From assembly GCA_937895705.1 (NCBI GenBank), contig CALBKM010000046.1:1-64000 (forward strand): a stretch of DNA of 64,000 nt, written 5' to 3'. Position numbers and translations under genes: made by a program. Shown here piece by piece: positions 24,564-34,713 of the stretch. The notes beneath the pieces were generated by a model. That model did no database searches, had not been told where the DNA came from, and saw nothing but the letters and a program-made list of their open reading frames with translations. The stretch is from an uncultured Clostridia bacterium. Its GTDB lineage: Bacteria; Bacillota; Clostridia; Lachnospirales; Lachnospiraceae. Position 1 is the first letter of the stretch; each line of letters starts with the position of its first letter.

Positions 24564-26081
24564 TTGAAAAACGCCATTTTAAAAGGAACCATCCTCCTTA
24601 CCGTTACCGGTCTGATTACCCGTGTCCTCGGGTTTTATTACCGCATTTGTCTTGCAGACGCACTTGGTGCGGAATATTTAGGCATCTATCAGCTTGTGTT
24701 TCCGGTTTACGGAATCTGCTACACCCTCTACGCCTCCGGCATTCAAACCGCGGTGTCCAAGCTGGTAGCGGAAGAAAACAGCCGCGGAAACATCACTTTA
24801 ACCTCATGTCTCATGCGTCGTTCCATGCTCCTTGCCTTCGGAGTTGCTCTGACGCTGTCTGCACTCGTATATTTCGGTGCCGAACCTTGCGCACGCTACT
24901 TTCTTATGGAAGTCCGTGCTACCGACTCTCTCCGTATTCTCTCTCTGGTGTTCCCGTTTTGCGCTATTACCGCCTGCATTAACGGGTATTATATCGGATG
25001 TAAACGCACTGCGGTTCCTGCCTTTACCCAACTTCTGGAACAAGTGGTACGCATCGGTCTTGTGCTGTATCTCGTTACCCTGCCGGCCTTTTCCAACGAA
25101 GAAAGCAGATGCCTTGCTGCTGTTATCGGCCTTGTTCTCGGAGAGGTAGCCTCCAATCTCTTTAACAGTATTGCCTACCGGATGCACCGGAAAAAGCTTC
25201 TCCGTCATGCCTCTCCATGCGAAACTACCGGGCTGACCAAACGTCTTCTTGCCCTTTCCATGCCCTTGTCCTTAAACCGCCTCATCATCAACATCCTACA
25301 TAGCATAGAATCCGTATTCATTCCGGGAATGCTTCGATTAAGCGGACTGACAAACTCCGATGCCTTAAGTCTTTACGGAATCCTAAACGGAATGGCCATT
25401 CCTTTTATTTTGTTTCCTTCCGCCATCCCAGGTGCTTTGTCTGTTCTTTTGCTTCCGGCCGTTTCGGAAAATCTGGACGAAAAAAACCGTCCCCGCCTGC
25501 AACAATGCGTAGGAAATGCCGTAAAATACAGCGTTGTTATCGGTTTATTTTCTACCGCCGTATTTTTTTATTTCGGACGGGACATCGGAACCGCAGTCTA
25601 CCACAATTCCCTTGCGGGAGATTACATCCGCATCCTTTCCCCGCTTTGTCCGCTGTTATACCTGTCTACCACTTTAGGGAGCGTCATTAACGGCCTCGGA
25701 AAGCCTCATTTGTCCTTTTTTACCACTGTAGCAGGACTTCTGGTGCGTCTTGCCATCGTAGTTTTCGTTGTGCCGAAAACAGGCATTTACGGTGTTTTAA
25801 TCGGTTTGTTGGTAAGTCAGTTGGTCAGTACGTTATTCGATGCTCTTCTTGTACTGAAATACTGCAAGGCCTTTCCGCCGGTTTCAAAATGGCTGGTCAT
25901 CCCTGCCCTCCTGGCGTTTCTTCCTGCCGGGCTGTTTGTACCGCTCTATCGCTTCTTACAAAAAGAAACACAGTTCTCTTCCATTCTACTCTTGCTTTTT
26001 GTCTGCGGAATTTACTGTGTTTCCTATGTGATACTTTTAGTTCTCGGAAAAATCATTCGAAAAGAAGATTGGAAAGAATAA
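24564..26081 (+). CDS. SpoVB/Wzx-type polysaccharide flippase (MOP superfamily)
   Basis: A 505-residue membrane protein with about fourteen hydrophobic helices. It opens with ILKGTILLTVTGLITRVLGF and LGAEYLGIYQLVFPVYG, typical of SpoVB, MurJ-related and YkvU flippases that move lipid-linked sugars across the membrane. The start codon is TTG, with GGAGG seven bases before it. Which lipid-linked substrate it flips is unknown; SpoVB-like proteins act in spore cortex synthesis, but no sporulation promoter was identified. It converges on the diguanylate cyclase gene with a two-base gap. Confidence 0.9.
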   Translation: MKNAILKGTILLTVTGLITRVLGFYYRICLADALGAEYLGIYQLVFPVYGICYTLYASGIQTAVSKLVAEENSRGNITLTSCLMRRSMLLAFGVALTLSALVYFGAEPCARYFLMEVRATDSLRILSLVFPFCAITACINGYYIGCKRTAVPAFTQLLEQVVRIGLVLYLVTLPAFSNEESRCLAAVIGLVLGEVASNLFNSIAYRMHRKKLLRHASPCETTGLTKRLLALSMPLSLNRLIINILHSIESVFIPGMLRLSGLTNSDALSLYGILNGMAIPFILFPSAIPGALSVLLLPAVSENLDEKNRPRLQQCVGNAVKYSVVIGLFSTAVFFYFGRDIGTAVYHNSLAGDYIRILSPLCPLLYLSTTLGSVINGLGKPHLSFFTTVAGLLVRLAIVVFVVPKTGIYGVLIGLLVSQLVSTLFDALLVLKYCKAFPPVSKWLVIPALLAFLPAGLFVPLYRFLQKETQFSSILLLLFVCGIYCVSYVILLVLGKIIRKEDWKE

Positions 26082-26083
26082 CC

Positions 26084-27598
26084 TCACCTCTTTTTCGGCT
26101 CATAGATTGCAAAATTACCCTTCTTTGTTGCCTTTACCTCATACAGTGCATTATCGGCATTGTAAAGAAGTTCTTCGTAAGAAGCGCCTCCTTCCGGATA
26201 CATGGCAACTCCTACGGAAGCACTCACCGGTACGATCTGCTCGCCCCTTTGATACGGCTGATGCAGCAACTCCTTCAACTCCTGTGCCTTTTCAATCAGT
26301 TGCTCTTTATCCTTTACTTCTCCGATAAAGACAACAAACTCATCTCCGCCCACGCGACCGATGACTTCTCCCGATACATAGGTTTTCCGAAGATTTCCGA
26401 TGACATAGGTAAGCACCTCGTCTCCGCATTGGTGCCCGTAGGTATCATTCACTTTTTTGAAGTCATCTACATCAATAAGCAGCAACATATGTGCGCCGTT
26501 TTTATGGGCTTCGATATACGAATCAATCTTTTTCTTCGTCGCCATTTTATTGTAGGCTCCCGTCAGGGAATCGGTTTTAGATTCGTGCTCCAGTTGTTCG
26601 ATTTCTTTTTTGAATAAATCAATATTGGCAATTTTACCGATTGCCATAAACGGACCTCCGGCTTCATCGCAAATCGCACGGTAGATTACGCGACACCACC
26701 GATATTCTCCCTTGGCATCCGCCAAACGAAACTGCATATCATTGGCACCCACTCTTCTTGTGTGGAGAAACTGCTCCAACGTCCCCTTTCTGTCATCCGG
26801 ATGAATGACCTGCAGATGTGTATTCAAATCTTTTCTGAAACAATCAATTACATGGTCCAGACCGTAAAGCTCCGTAAATCGCTCCGATAAGGAGAGCACA
26901 TCCTTTTTAAAATCATACTCGAAAAGAACGTCCTCACTGAGTTCCGTAACAATGCGATAACGTTCCTGCTCCTTTAGCAGCTTATCCTCCGTCGCTTTTA
27001 GCTCCGACACATCCACAAACACCGCAGAAACCGTATCTTTCCCGCCGTGCACACCCTTTGACAAAGTTACCTGCATCCAATACTTCTTCCCGTTACAGTC
27101 ATGCATCTGTACCGTTTCTTCCGCATGTCCCTCTGCGTCCAATGCAGCCACATCCAGAAAAAACGAATGATACTCCGGAGGAATAAAACCGAGCAAACTG
27201 TTTTGATAAACTTCGTACAATCCTGTGCGGTCTACACCGATAATCTCATAATACCCGCGGCTGGCATATACAATTTTGCAGACACCTTCCGGGATATAAT
27301 TTACAACACCCGCATGAATATTATTGGTAACTTTACGTACCTCCATGGCCGCCTCTGTCAGAAGCTGCTCCCGGTCGAAAATCATCTTTGCCAGCCAAAT
27401 CAACAAACCGATAACAAACAGTCCCGCCAGCACAATCAAAGTCAAAAGTGCCACCGGATTAAAGTTAAAATACGAAACCGAAGACATTCCCCTGATTGCC
27501 TGCCGGTATTCTTTCGTCATAAATAAAAGCAATACAAAAAAGACAATTACGACACCGATGATCGATGCGGATTTCACCCAAAACGAATTCTTTTTCAT
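26084..27598 (-). CDS. Membrane PAS-GGDEF diguanylate cyclase
   Basis: A 504-residue inner-membrane signalling protein making cyclic di-GMP. Two membrane helices occur near residues 8-27 and 49-70; two PAS-like domains follow (about 85-200 and 205-320). The GGDEF domain is near 345-500 with the active GGDEF sequence in GRVGGDEFVVF. The product-inhibition I-site (RxxD five residues before GGDEF) is absent, the position reading VSGE. GGAGGA precedes the ATG. With a flagellin gene elsewhere in the window a motility or attachment role is possible, but the sensed signal is unknown. Confidence 0.92.
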   Translation of the reverse strand: MKKNSFWVKSASIIGVVIVFFVLLLFMTKEYRQAIRGMSSVSYFNFNPVALLTLIVLAGLFVIGLLIWLAKMIFDREQLLTEAAMEVRKVTNNIHAGVVNYIPEGVCKIVYASRGYYEIIGVDRTGLYEVYQNSLLGFIPPEYHSFFLDVAALDAEGHAEETVQMHDCNGKKYWMQVTLSKGVHGGKDTVSAVFVDVSELKATEDKLLKEQERYRIVTELSEDVLFEYDFKKDVLSLSERFTELYGLDHVIDCFRKDLNTHLQVIHPDDRKGTLEQFLHTRRVGANDMQFRLADAKGEYRWCRVIYRAICDEAGGPFMAIGKIANIDLFKKEIEQLEHESKTDSLTGAYNKMATKKKIDSYIEAHKNGAHMLLLIDVDDFKKVNDTYGHQCGDEVLTYVIGNLRKTYVSGEVIGRVGGDEFVVFIGEVKDKEQLIEKAQELKELLHQPYQRGEQIVPVSASVGVAMYPEGGASYEELLYNADNALYEVKATKKGNFAIYEPKKR

Positions 27599-27665
27599 AT
27601 CCGGTCCTCCTCTGTAATTTCCTTATCTTTATTTTATCCGACTGTCCGTAAAAAAGCAATAGAAA

Positions 27666-27699
27666 GAAAAAAGCGACTGCATTCACAATCGCTCTCTTT
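27666..27699 (-). terminator. Terminator after the Nudix gene
   Basis: Stem AGCGA/TCGCT with a twelve-base loop followed by six T on the minus strand, directly after the Nudix stop codon. Confidence 0.75.
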
Positions 27700-28152
27700 C
27701 TAAAAATACTTTTTGCTGCCCCAGAGATTACTCTTTTTCAGGTCCACATATTCGTTATATGCCTGCTCCAAAATCTGCTTTTCGTTTGCAAATTTCAGCA
27801 TATGATATGCTTCGTGAAACTTGTAATATCCGGAGTCCATGAAATACTCTTCACGCTGCGGTTTGCTATAATAGCTGTCAGACATCATCAAATACCAATG
27901 CACATCTTTTAAGACCGTATTCTGCGGAGTGTTAAAGGTATACTGGCTCTTGCCCACATACTTAATAATCTGAGCATCCACACCGGTCTCTTCCTTGACC
28001 TCACGGATTGCCGTATCCTTAAACTCTTCGCCTTCCTCTACGGTGCCTTTCGGCAATACCCATCCTTCATACTTGTTCTTGTAATTTTTGTACAGTAGTA
28101 ATATCTTCCCTCTGAATATAACTACACCGCCGCAGCTGGTCGCTTCTACCAT
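27700..28152 (-). CDS. Nudix hydrolase
   Basis: A 150-residue Nudix pyrophosphohydrolase. The Nudix box is complete (G at GTVEEGEEF, then REVKEETGV about residues 40-62) with all metal-binding glutamates. The N-terminal SCGGVVIFRGKILLLYKNYKNKYEGWVLPKG segment is that of diadenosine polyphosphate or nucleotide-type members in Firmicutes. GGAGG precedes the ATG and the gene has its own promoter and terminator. Substrate not determined. Confidence 0.9.
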   Translation of the reverse strand: MVEATSCGGVVIFRGKILLLYKNYKNKYEGWVLPKGTVEEGEEFKDTAIREVKEETGVDAQIIKYVGKSQYTFNTPQNTVLKDVHWYLMMSDSYYSKPQREEYFMDSGYYKFHEAYHMLKFANEKQILEQAYNEYVDLKKSNLWGSKKYF

Positions 28153-28193
28153 TGCAATACCTCCTGCTGGTGTGCCATCAATAACTATATACT

Positions 28194-28222
28194 AGTATAC
28201 ATCATTTCCGGCAACTTTGCAA
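28194..28222 (-). promoter_or_regulatory. Promoter of the Nudix gene
   Basis: TTGCAA (28217-28222) and TATACT (28194-28199), 17 bases apart on the minus strand, about 40 bases before the ATG. Confidence 0.65.
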
Positions 28223-28277
28223 CCGTTGTCTCAGAGGTTTCTGAAATTTCCTTTTTCTCCTGTGTTTTCCACCTGTT

Positions 28278-30713
28278 CTACTGCAGAACAGACTGCACAA
28301 TACCCTCTATTGCAGCCTGCAGCGCACCGTCTTCCGTACCGGTTCTGAACTCCAATACAACACTGATTGCCACCTCCGGGCTGTCTGCAGGAACAAGTGC
28401 CGTCGCAAGACAATGTTTTCTGCCTAAGGTGCCGGACGGTACCGCCGTCTCCGTATAACGATAGGAAACGCCCTCCGGTGTTACCCTCTCTGACATTTTT
28501 TCATAATAAGCTTCCGCCTCCTGCTTTGTCAGCAAGCGAAGTTCTTCGATATCCGTATGATAAATCGTCTTTCCGGAGGCGTCCGTTAGTTTACGTACCG
28601 CATGAGGGGTCCGATACATGCCCCCCTTACCGCACGCGCCCGCAAAAAGCGCAGCTCCGTACGGCGTAAGTTTTGTTCCGTCCGTAAGCACTGTTTCCCC
28701 AAAAGGCGTCGGAATCCCTGCTTTATACACATGCGCTGCAATCTGAAACCACTCGGTGGCCTCTGTCACAGGATACTCTCCGTAAAAGGCTCTGTTGAAA
28801 AAAGGACCGTTTTCTTCCGTGGAAAGCTCCGGCTGTTCCGGCTCAAAATCCGGCAATGACACGGAAGCAAGTAATGCTCCCGTGGAAAGCTCCGTAACAC
28901 AAGCCGCACCGGTATAGCCTGTCATTTCCTCGTACACCCTCTCCTGTACCCCGGTACGAAGAGTCGTAAACAAATTATTTCCCGGAATCTGCGCCTCCTT
29001 TATCCGGTACAAAAGCTTGCTGAGTTCTCCGGTAGAGGCAGACAATAAATCAATTTCTTTTACCGCTTCCAATCCGCTGGACCCGTTCTTTACCTGTCCC
29101 ACCACATGGGCATACAACCTGCCGTACGGATACTTTCGCAATTCTTCTTCGTCGGAAAGCATGGTAAACGCTATCGGATTTCCCTCCGCATCATAAATGG
29201 TACCTCTGGCATTTTGTTCCTCCAGCTTAGCCTGTCGTCTGTTATAGGAATTAAAAATCACGGTTCGGGCCTCCGTACAGATAAATACGGTAAAACAAAG
29301 CGCCACGGTCAGCAGTATTACCGGGAAAGCCACAGAACAATATCGCAACGCCCGTCTGGCCCGTTCTGTAATAACTCCCGGAACAAACCCGTCTTTATAT
29401 CCTTTCGAATTTGCCGAAACTCCGCAGCTCTCCTGCATCCCCTGGATTAACATAAACATAAGCACCATGCTGGCCGCGGAACTGCCTCCCGCACTGACAA
29501 AAGGAAGAGGTACCCCCGTGGACGGGAGCATTCTCGTCACGCCTCCCACATTCAGCAATATCTGTGCCGTAAACATTGCCGCAAAGCCCGTAAATACCAA
29601 GCGATAGTAATCTTCGGAAAATTTTGCGGCCATGCGGATAATCAACAACATACAATGAATGTAAACGGCCAACAACCCCAAAGCGAACAATGCTCCCAAC
29701 TCTTCGCATACCGCAGAAAAAATGTAGTCGGTGGTTACCACCGGTATCTGCTCCGGTGCCCCTTTTAATAAACCGGTTCCGAAAAAACCACCGTTTCCTA
29801 TGGCGAATAAAGACTGGGCCAATTGATACCCCTCATTATCCACTACCGCAAACGGATCTTTCCAGGCAAGAACACGCACCTGCACATGGGAAAACAAATG
29901 ATAGGCCGCCACGCACGCTACTCCGGCCGCCGCCAATCCGCCGAAGAACCATCGTTTCTTTCCGTCGGTACAATACAATAAAATCCAGAACACCACCGCA
30001 AACAACAACGCTCCGCCCAAGTCCTTGGATGCCGCCATCAATAAAATGTGTACAGCAGCCAACAACATCCCCGCCAGCGTTCCCTTGAACGTTTTTGCTC
30101 TGAGAAGTACCGCTGCACATCCGAAAATAAACAGTATCTTTACAAATTCGAAGGGCTGCATTGCCACTCCGAACAGTTTCACCCATATTCTGGCGCCCAA
30201 CCGTTCTCCCGCGAAAAAAAACACCGCAAGAAGAACCGCAATTCCGGCTGCCAGATAAACATAGCCGTAACGTTCGATACGGTGCATCGCCCGGATAAAC
30301 GCCGGAATAAAGATTGCGATTACCAATGCCGCCGCGACGATTACAAACTGTCGCACAGCGCCGTTAAAATCCAGTCTGGCCAACATTACGGAGCCGACGC
30401 AGAGCAACAGCATCATATGGTCGAATAGCAATCCCGACATTTTCGGATACAATTTCTTATATACATAATCAATCACACCGTAGGCTACTAATTGAATTCC
30501 GAAAAACCAGAGATATCTTCCCTCACCGCTTCGCAAATATAAGGTAAAAAAGCAGAGGGCAAACATCAAGGCAATCTCCGCTTTCATGGCCACAGCAGCC
30601 GCCTTTTTACGCCCCTGTTCTTTTTTTCGCATGCAAAGAAAGGCCTGCACATTGTAAGCAAGCAACAATCCCGCCGTACCATAATTTACCAACGCCAAAA
30701 ATGCCGTTTTCAT
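28278..30713 (-). CDS. SEDS (FtsW/RodA/SpoVE) glycosyltransferase fused to a degenerate transpeptidase
   Basis: An 811-residue fusion. Residues about 1-430 are a SEDS polymerase with some ten membrane helices: the catalytic-Asp block ASKDLGGALLF, then GYQLAQSLFAIGNGGFFGTGLLKG and VVTTDYIFSAVCEELG. After another helix (about 455-475), residues 480-811 follow a class B PBP plan (RGTIYDAEGNPIAF, TELSTGALLASVSLPDF, NRAFYGEYP, LTPYGAALFAGACGKGG). However, the SxxK position reads EATE and the KTG position reads PSGT, so beta-lactam-type catalysis looks lost. It probably polymerises glycan with a structural PBP-like partner built in. Its ATG overlaps the stop of the U32 gene by one base. Confidence 0.88.
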   Translation of the reverse strand: MKTAFLALVNYGTAGLLLAYNVQAFLCMRKKEQGRKKAAAVAMKAEIALMFALCFFTLYLRSGEGRYLWFFGIQLVAYGVIDYVYKKLYPKMSGLLFDHMMLLLCVGSVMLARLDFNGAVRQFVIVAAALVIAIFIPAFIRAMHRIERYGYVYLAAGIAVLLAVFFFAGERLGARIWVKLFGVAMQPFEFVKILFIFGCAAVLLRAKTFKGTLAGMLLAAVHILLMAASKDLGGALLFAVVFWILLYCTDGKKRWFFGGLAAAGVACVAAYHLFSHVQVRVLAWKDPFAVVDNEGYQLAQSLFAIGNGGFFGTGLLKGAPEQIPVVTTDYIFSAVCEELGALFALGLLAVYIHCMLLIIRMAAKFSEDYYRLVFTGFAAMFTAQILLNVGGVTRMLPSTGVPLPFVSAGGSSAASMVLMFMLIQGMQESCGVSANSKGYKDGFVPGVITERARRALRYCSVAFPVILLTVALCFTVFICTEARTVIFNSYNRRQAKLEEQNARGTIYDAEGNPIAFTMLSDEEELRKYPYGRLYAHVVGQVKNGSSGLEAVKEIDLLSASTGELSKLLYRIKEAQIPGNNLFTTLRTGVQERVYEEMTGYTGAACVTELSTGALLASVSLPDFEPEQPELSTEENGPFFNRAFYGEYPVTEATEWFQIAAHVYKAGIPTPFGETVLTDGTKLTPYGAALFAGACGKGGMYRTPHAVRKLTDASGKTIYHTDIEELRLLTKQEAEAYYEKMSERVTPEGVSYRYTETAVPSGTLGRKHCLATALVPADSPEVAISVVLEFRTGTEDGALQAAIEGIVQSVLQ

Positions 30714-33190
30714 TATTCCACCCCTCTTTTAAAGTGCCCCCTTGTATAGCCGGTACCCGTTACCGGTGCTCCTCTTCCGGTTGCACTTTTTAATATACGC
30801 TCCGTTTCTTCCTTTGTTTCAAAGGTAAAATCCAACCGGACTGCCTGCGGATGCAGTCGCTCCGCTCCGTCGCCGCCGTCAAGCAACGACAGACACTCCG
30901 GATTATAAATCACATTATAACACTCCGCACAATTCTGTTTAATAAACAGCTTCTTTCCCACGCGGTCCGTCAGCACAAACGGTTCTTCTTCGGCACACTG
31001 CAGACCTGCTCCTTTTTTGCAAAATCCCATGGTCTTCTTTACGCAATGGGCCGAAACCATAAGAGGAATTCTTCCGTAAACAACCAGCGTCATATCTTCC
31101 GGACCAAGCTCTCTCAATTCTTTTTCGGAAAGTTCGAAAGGGGCCGTCAAAAACACTTCCTCCGGTTCGAACAACTCACGGTAAAACTCTTTTGCCTCCC
31201 GATTCATTACATACAAAGAGGTATCCGGCATACACCGGGACTTCCACCGCATATCCGATTCCCGTACCAATGTTAAAGATTCGAAATTCCGGACCAGATA
31301 TCCGTCAAAGCTTTGTTTCAGTTCCTCGAAAGAAGCCCGCAGTCGTTCCAATGTCTCTTTTCGGCAAATCCGAGGAAAACAAAACCAAACTTCCTTTCCA
31401 GACTTTCGCAACTCCTTTGCATACGCACACACAGCAGAAATATTCTGTCCGCAAAAATCCACATAAATCCGGCGTACCGATGTTTCCTTGGCAATCGCCT
31501 CTGCCTGCGCCTTTGTGCCGGCCACACAATCAAGAAACGGTGTGCCGATACCGTTGCATTCTTTCCTCAGCCGGACAGACGCATCTTCCTGCGTTGTGTT
31601 TTCCTTACGCACAAAACGATTCTGTATCGCTTCGGAAAGCTTCGAAAGAGCAGTCCTCCGCAATTCGTTTAACAGTCCGTTAGGCAAAAACACATCATCC
31701 GCTAAGGTTACCGTCAGCTCTTCAAAATAGAACGATTCATTCCCGGTCTTTGACAACTGCTTTTTCACAGACGCCTCAGTGGCCGGAAGCTTTCCTGCCT
31801 TTTCGCAGACAAAACCTTCGCACGTTACGGAAACAAGAGTCTTCTTCTGCTCCGGGAAGGCTACCGGAAGAAGCAAACTCTCTCCGAGCGCAGCCACCCT
31901 AAAGCTACACGTTTCTCCTGCCTTGGCATAAAAAGCACCCGTTACCGGCACTTTCAGTTCTTGCTTCACATAATCACTCTCAATTGCCTCCAACAGTCCG
32001 CTGTTCCGCATCCGGTACACCGTATCCCCCTGCTTTGCGACAAGCTTCGGTAAGAGTCTTGCCTTTATTTTGTCTCCGGCTTTCGCTCCGGTTCCTAACG
32101 TATATTCATAATATCCCGGCTCTCCGGAACGTTTCTCCGACTCTCTTCGAAACTCCAATACATCCTGGGGCTGTACCTCCTTTGTCAAACGAATCAGAGC
32201 TTCTCCCTTTCCTCCTGATACCACCTCTCCCACCGGTACACCAAAATGCCCCGGACGATTCACCGACATCAGCTCTTTGCCGTTATGTTTCGTAAAGCAA
32301 CCACTCGTAAACCCGCCTCGGTTATAAACGTCCGCCAAACGCTCGGTTTCTTCCTCAAGAAGTGTCGGATTCTCCCTCAAATAGTTGCAGTACCCGTCTT
32401 CCCCCATTAAAAAATACAGATCCGTAAACTTCCGGTATGCTGCAGTCACTGCCGCTGCATACTCCGGCCGCTTCATTCTTCCCTCAATCTTAAAGGATGC
32501 CGCTCCGGTATCTATCAGTTCCGGAAGCAGTGTCAGACCGCACAAATCCTTCGGACTGAGCCAGTACTTCTTTCCCCTCTCGTCACTTTCATATTCCATA
32601 CGGCAAGGCTGGGCACAACGACCTCGATTGCCGCTCCGCCCGCCGATCATACTGCTCATAAGGCACTGTCCGGAATAACAATAGCAAAGGGCACCGTGAA
32701 CAAATATCTCCACTTCTTTTCCGCTCGTTTTGCAAATCGACTTAATCTCCGCCAAAGACAATTCTCTTGCCAGAACCAGTCTTGTTACCGGATATCCGTC
32801 AAACAAACGAATCCCTTCCGCCGCTGTAAACGTCATCTGGGTACTGGCATGCAAAGCAAGGTCAGGAAACTCTTTTGTCAAAAAGCGCAGGACACCCACG
32901 TCCTGTACAATAGCCGCATCCAGACCGGCAGAATAATAAGGAGCCAGAAACTCGTACAATGCACTGAATTCCTGCTCCTTTACAAGCGTATTTACCGTCA
33001 GGTACAAGCGCTTTCCCCGCAGATGCACATACCGGATGGCCTCTAACATCTCGTCTCTATCCGGATTATCCGCGTAAGCTCTTGCACCGAAACTGCTTCC
33101 TCCCATGTATACCGCATCGGCTCCTGCCGACAGGGCGGCCCGCAAGGCCTCCATACTCCCTGCCGGAGCCAGAATTTCAGGCTTTTCCAT
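30713..33190 (-). CDS. U32-family protein with DUF3656 (RlhA/TrhP-like)
   Basis: An 825-residue member of the U32 'peptidase' family. The N-terminal barrel shows PEILAPAGSMEALRAALSAGADAVY, the FVHGALCYCYSGQCLMSSM signature and a Cys cluster (GRCAQPCRMEY). The later half includes the DUF3656-type region and a C-terminal Cys-rich stretch (AHCVKKT.., CAEE, NCAECYN). Characterised relatives hydroxylate 23S rRNA or tRNA uridine/cytidine; protease activity is doubtful. The length fits the long, RlhA-like branch. It overlaps zapA upstream by 14 bases and touches the SEDS fusion downstream. Confidence 0.85.
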   Translation of the reverse strand: MEKPEILAPAGSMEALRAALSAGADAVYMGGSSFGARAYADNPDRDEMLEAIRYVHLRGKRLYLTVNTLVKEQEFSALYEFLAPYYSAGLDAAIVQDVGVLRFLTKEFPDLALHASTQMTFTAAEGIRLFDGYPVTRLVLARELSLAEIKSICKTSGKEVEIFVHGALCYCYSGQCLMSSMIGGRSGNRGRCAQPCRMEYESDERGKKYWLSPKDLCGLTLLPELIDTGAASFKIEGRMKRPEYAAAVTAAYRKFTDLYFLMGEDGYCNYLRENPTLLEEETERLADVYNRGGFTSGCFTKHNGKELMSVNRPGHFGVPVGEVVSGGKGEALIRLTKEVQPQDVLEFRRESEKRSGEPGYYEYTLGTGAKAGDKIKARLLPKLVAKQGDTVYRMRNSGLLEAIESDYVKQELKVPVTGAFYAKAGETCSFRVAALGESLLLPVAFPEQKKTLVSVTCEGFVCEKAGKLPATEASVKKQLSKTGNESFYFEELTVTLADDVFLPNGLLNELRRTALSKLSEAIQNRFVRKENTTQEDASVRLRKECNGIGTPFLDCVAGTKAQAEAIAKETSVRRIYVDFCGQNISAVCAYAKELRKSGKEVWFCFPRICRKETLERLRASFEELKQSFDGYLVRNFESLTLVRESDMRWKSRCMPDTSLYVMNREAKEFYRELFEPEEVFLTAPFELSEKELRELGPEDMTLVVYGRIPLMVSAHCVKKTMGFCKKGAGLQCAEEEPFVLTDRVGKKLFIKQNCAECYNVIYNPECLSLLDGGDGAERLHPQAVRLDFTFETKEETERILKSATGRGAPVTGTGYTRGHFKRGVE

Positions 33191-33590
33191 GATATCCCTC
33201 TAACTCGGTTTCCAACCGTATAATTCGTTTCTGCGCTTCCAGATTCTCTTTCTTTAAGGCTTCGATTTCTCTCTGGGCAGCCTCAAGCTTTGTCTGAGCC
33301 GTAATAACTTCGTGCTTTAAATCGAAAATCTCACCGCTTTTGGCAACGGAATCTCCGCTGGTCTCCTCCATCTGCTTCTTCAGCTTGAAATAATCATCCG
33401 CCAGATTCAGCTGGAGTACCATATTCTTCATTTCCATATCCAGCATACGATAGGAATCCGTATTTTTCAATTCGTTATACTTTGCATTCAGGTACGTTGC
33501 CACACGCTGCAAATATTCTTCACTTTCATAACCGCTTAAATTAACACGTTTTCCGTTGATAATAACTTCAACTCCGTTTTTCTTGTTCAT
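33177..33590 (-). CDS. zapA: Cell division protein ZapA
   Basis: A 137-residue ZapA that binds FtsZ filaments and stabilises the division ring. The N-terminal fold VEVIINGKRVNLSGYESEEYLQRVATYLNAKY matches Firmicutes ZapA. From about residue 70 a long coiled coil follows (KKQMEE...LEAAQREIEALKKENLEAQ), longer than the shortest family members. AGAGGG precedes the ATG. It lies between ruvB and the U32 gene, the usual Clostridia arrangement. Confidence 0.88.
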   Translation of the reverse strand: MNKKNGVEVIINGKRVNLSGYESEEYLQRVATYLNAKYNELKNTDSYRMLDMEMKNMVLQLNLADDYFKLKKQMEETSGDSVAKSGEIFDLKHEVITAQTKLEAAQREIEALKKENLEAQKRIIRLETELEGYHGKA

Positions 33591-33605
33591 GTTGCACCCT
33601 CTTTC

Positions 33606-34613
33606 TTATTCCTTCGTATCCGGCTCCGGAAGTCCGATGTGCCGATACGCCTTCGGCAATACCACGCGACCTCTCGGCGTCCGCGCCACAAACCCGTTCT
33701 GCACCAAAAACGGCTCATAAACCTCTTCTATGGTTCCTGCATCTTCTCCGATGCTGACGGCCACCGCTTCCAATCCCACCGGGCCGCCTTGAAACTTTTC
33801 AATCATGGCAAGAAGCACTCTCCGGTCGATGTGATCCAGTCCCTCTTTGTCCACTTCCAGCAAATCAAGCGCCTTATCCGCCAGTTCTTTCGTAATCACA
33901 CCGTCTCCCACCACTTGGGCATAGTCTCTTACCCTCTTTAAGAAACGGTTGGCAAGCCGGGGCGTTCCTCTGGAACGACGAGCAATCTCAAGAGCTCCGT
34001 CTTCTTCAATCTCCACCTGAAGCACCCCCGCGGAACGCTTTACAATCTGCGTCAGCTCCGCATCCGTATAAAACTCCAGGCGACTCACCACACCGAAGCG
34101 ATCGCGAAGCGGCGCCGTCAGCATACCCGCACGGGTCGTCGCTCCTACCAAAGTAAAATGCGGCAAAGAAAAATGCTTGGATACCGCACTAGCTCCCTGT
34201 CCAATTAAAACATCCATGGAAAAATCCTCCATGGCGGAATACAGAAACTCCTCCACCTGACGGGGAATCCGGTGTATTTCATCGATAAAAAGTACATCGC
34301 CCTCGTTTAACTTATACAAAATGGAGGCCATATCCCCCGGCTTTTCGATGGCCGGCCCCGCTGTGGTGCGGATATTCACGCCCATCTCATTGGCAATAAT
34401 CCCAGCCAAGGTGGTTTTACCCAGACCCGGCGGGCCGAAAAACAACACATGGTCCAGTGTCTCCTTTCGTTCCTTTGCCGCCTCGATATAAATCTTTAAC
34501 ATCTCTCTTACTTTTGCCTGACCGATATAATCCTTAAGTAACTGGGGACGAAGACCGACTTCAGTCTTTTTCTCATCCCCCAGTGCCTCCGTTGTAATCA
34601 ATCGCTTCGCCAT
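33606..34613 (-). CDS. ruvB: Holliday junction helicase RuvB
   Basis: A 335-residue AAA+ motor that drives branch migration with RuvA. Walker [10 protein letters not shown], Walker B LFIDEIHR, sensor 1 LVGATTRAG, the arginine finger region LRDRFG and the C-terminal winged helix ([29 protein letters not shown]) are all intact. Length is normal. It follows ruvA by about 100 bases in the same direction. Confidence 0.98.
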   Translation of the reverse strand: MAKRLITTEALGDEKKTEVGLRPQLLKDYIGQAKVREMLKIYIEAAKERKETLDHVLFFGPPGLGKTTLAGIIANEMGVNIRTTAGPAIEKPGDMASILYKLNEGDVLFIDEIHRIPRQVEEFLYSAMEDFSMDVLIGQGASAVSKHFSLPHFTLVGATTRAGMLTAPLRDRFGVVSRLEFYTDAELTQIVKRSAGVLQVEIEEDGALEIARRSRGTPRLANRFLKRVRDYAQVVGDGVITKELADKALDLLEVDKEGLDHIDRRVLLAMIEKFQGGPVGLEAVAVSIGEDAGTIEEVYEPFLVQNGFVARTPRGRVVLPKAYRHIGLPEPDTKE

Positions 34614-34713
34614 CGTTTCCTCTACCTTCCGAACCTTTTCGTAATCTTTCTACCCGACATTCTAACTCTGTCGCTTCCTGCAAGCGCTTTTCCTAATCTG
34701 TCGGCCCTCGGCC

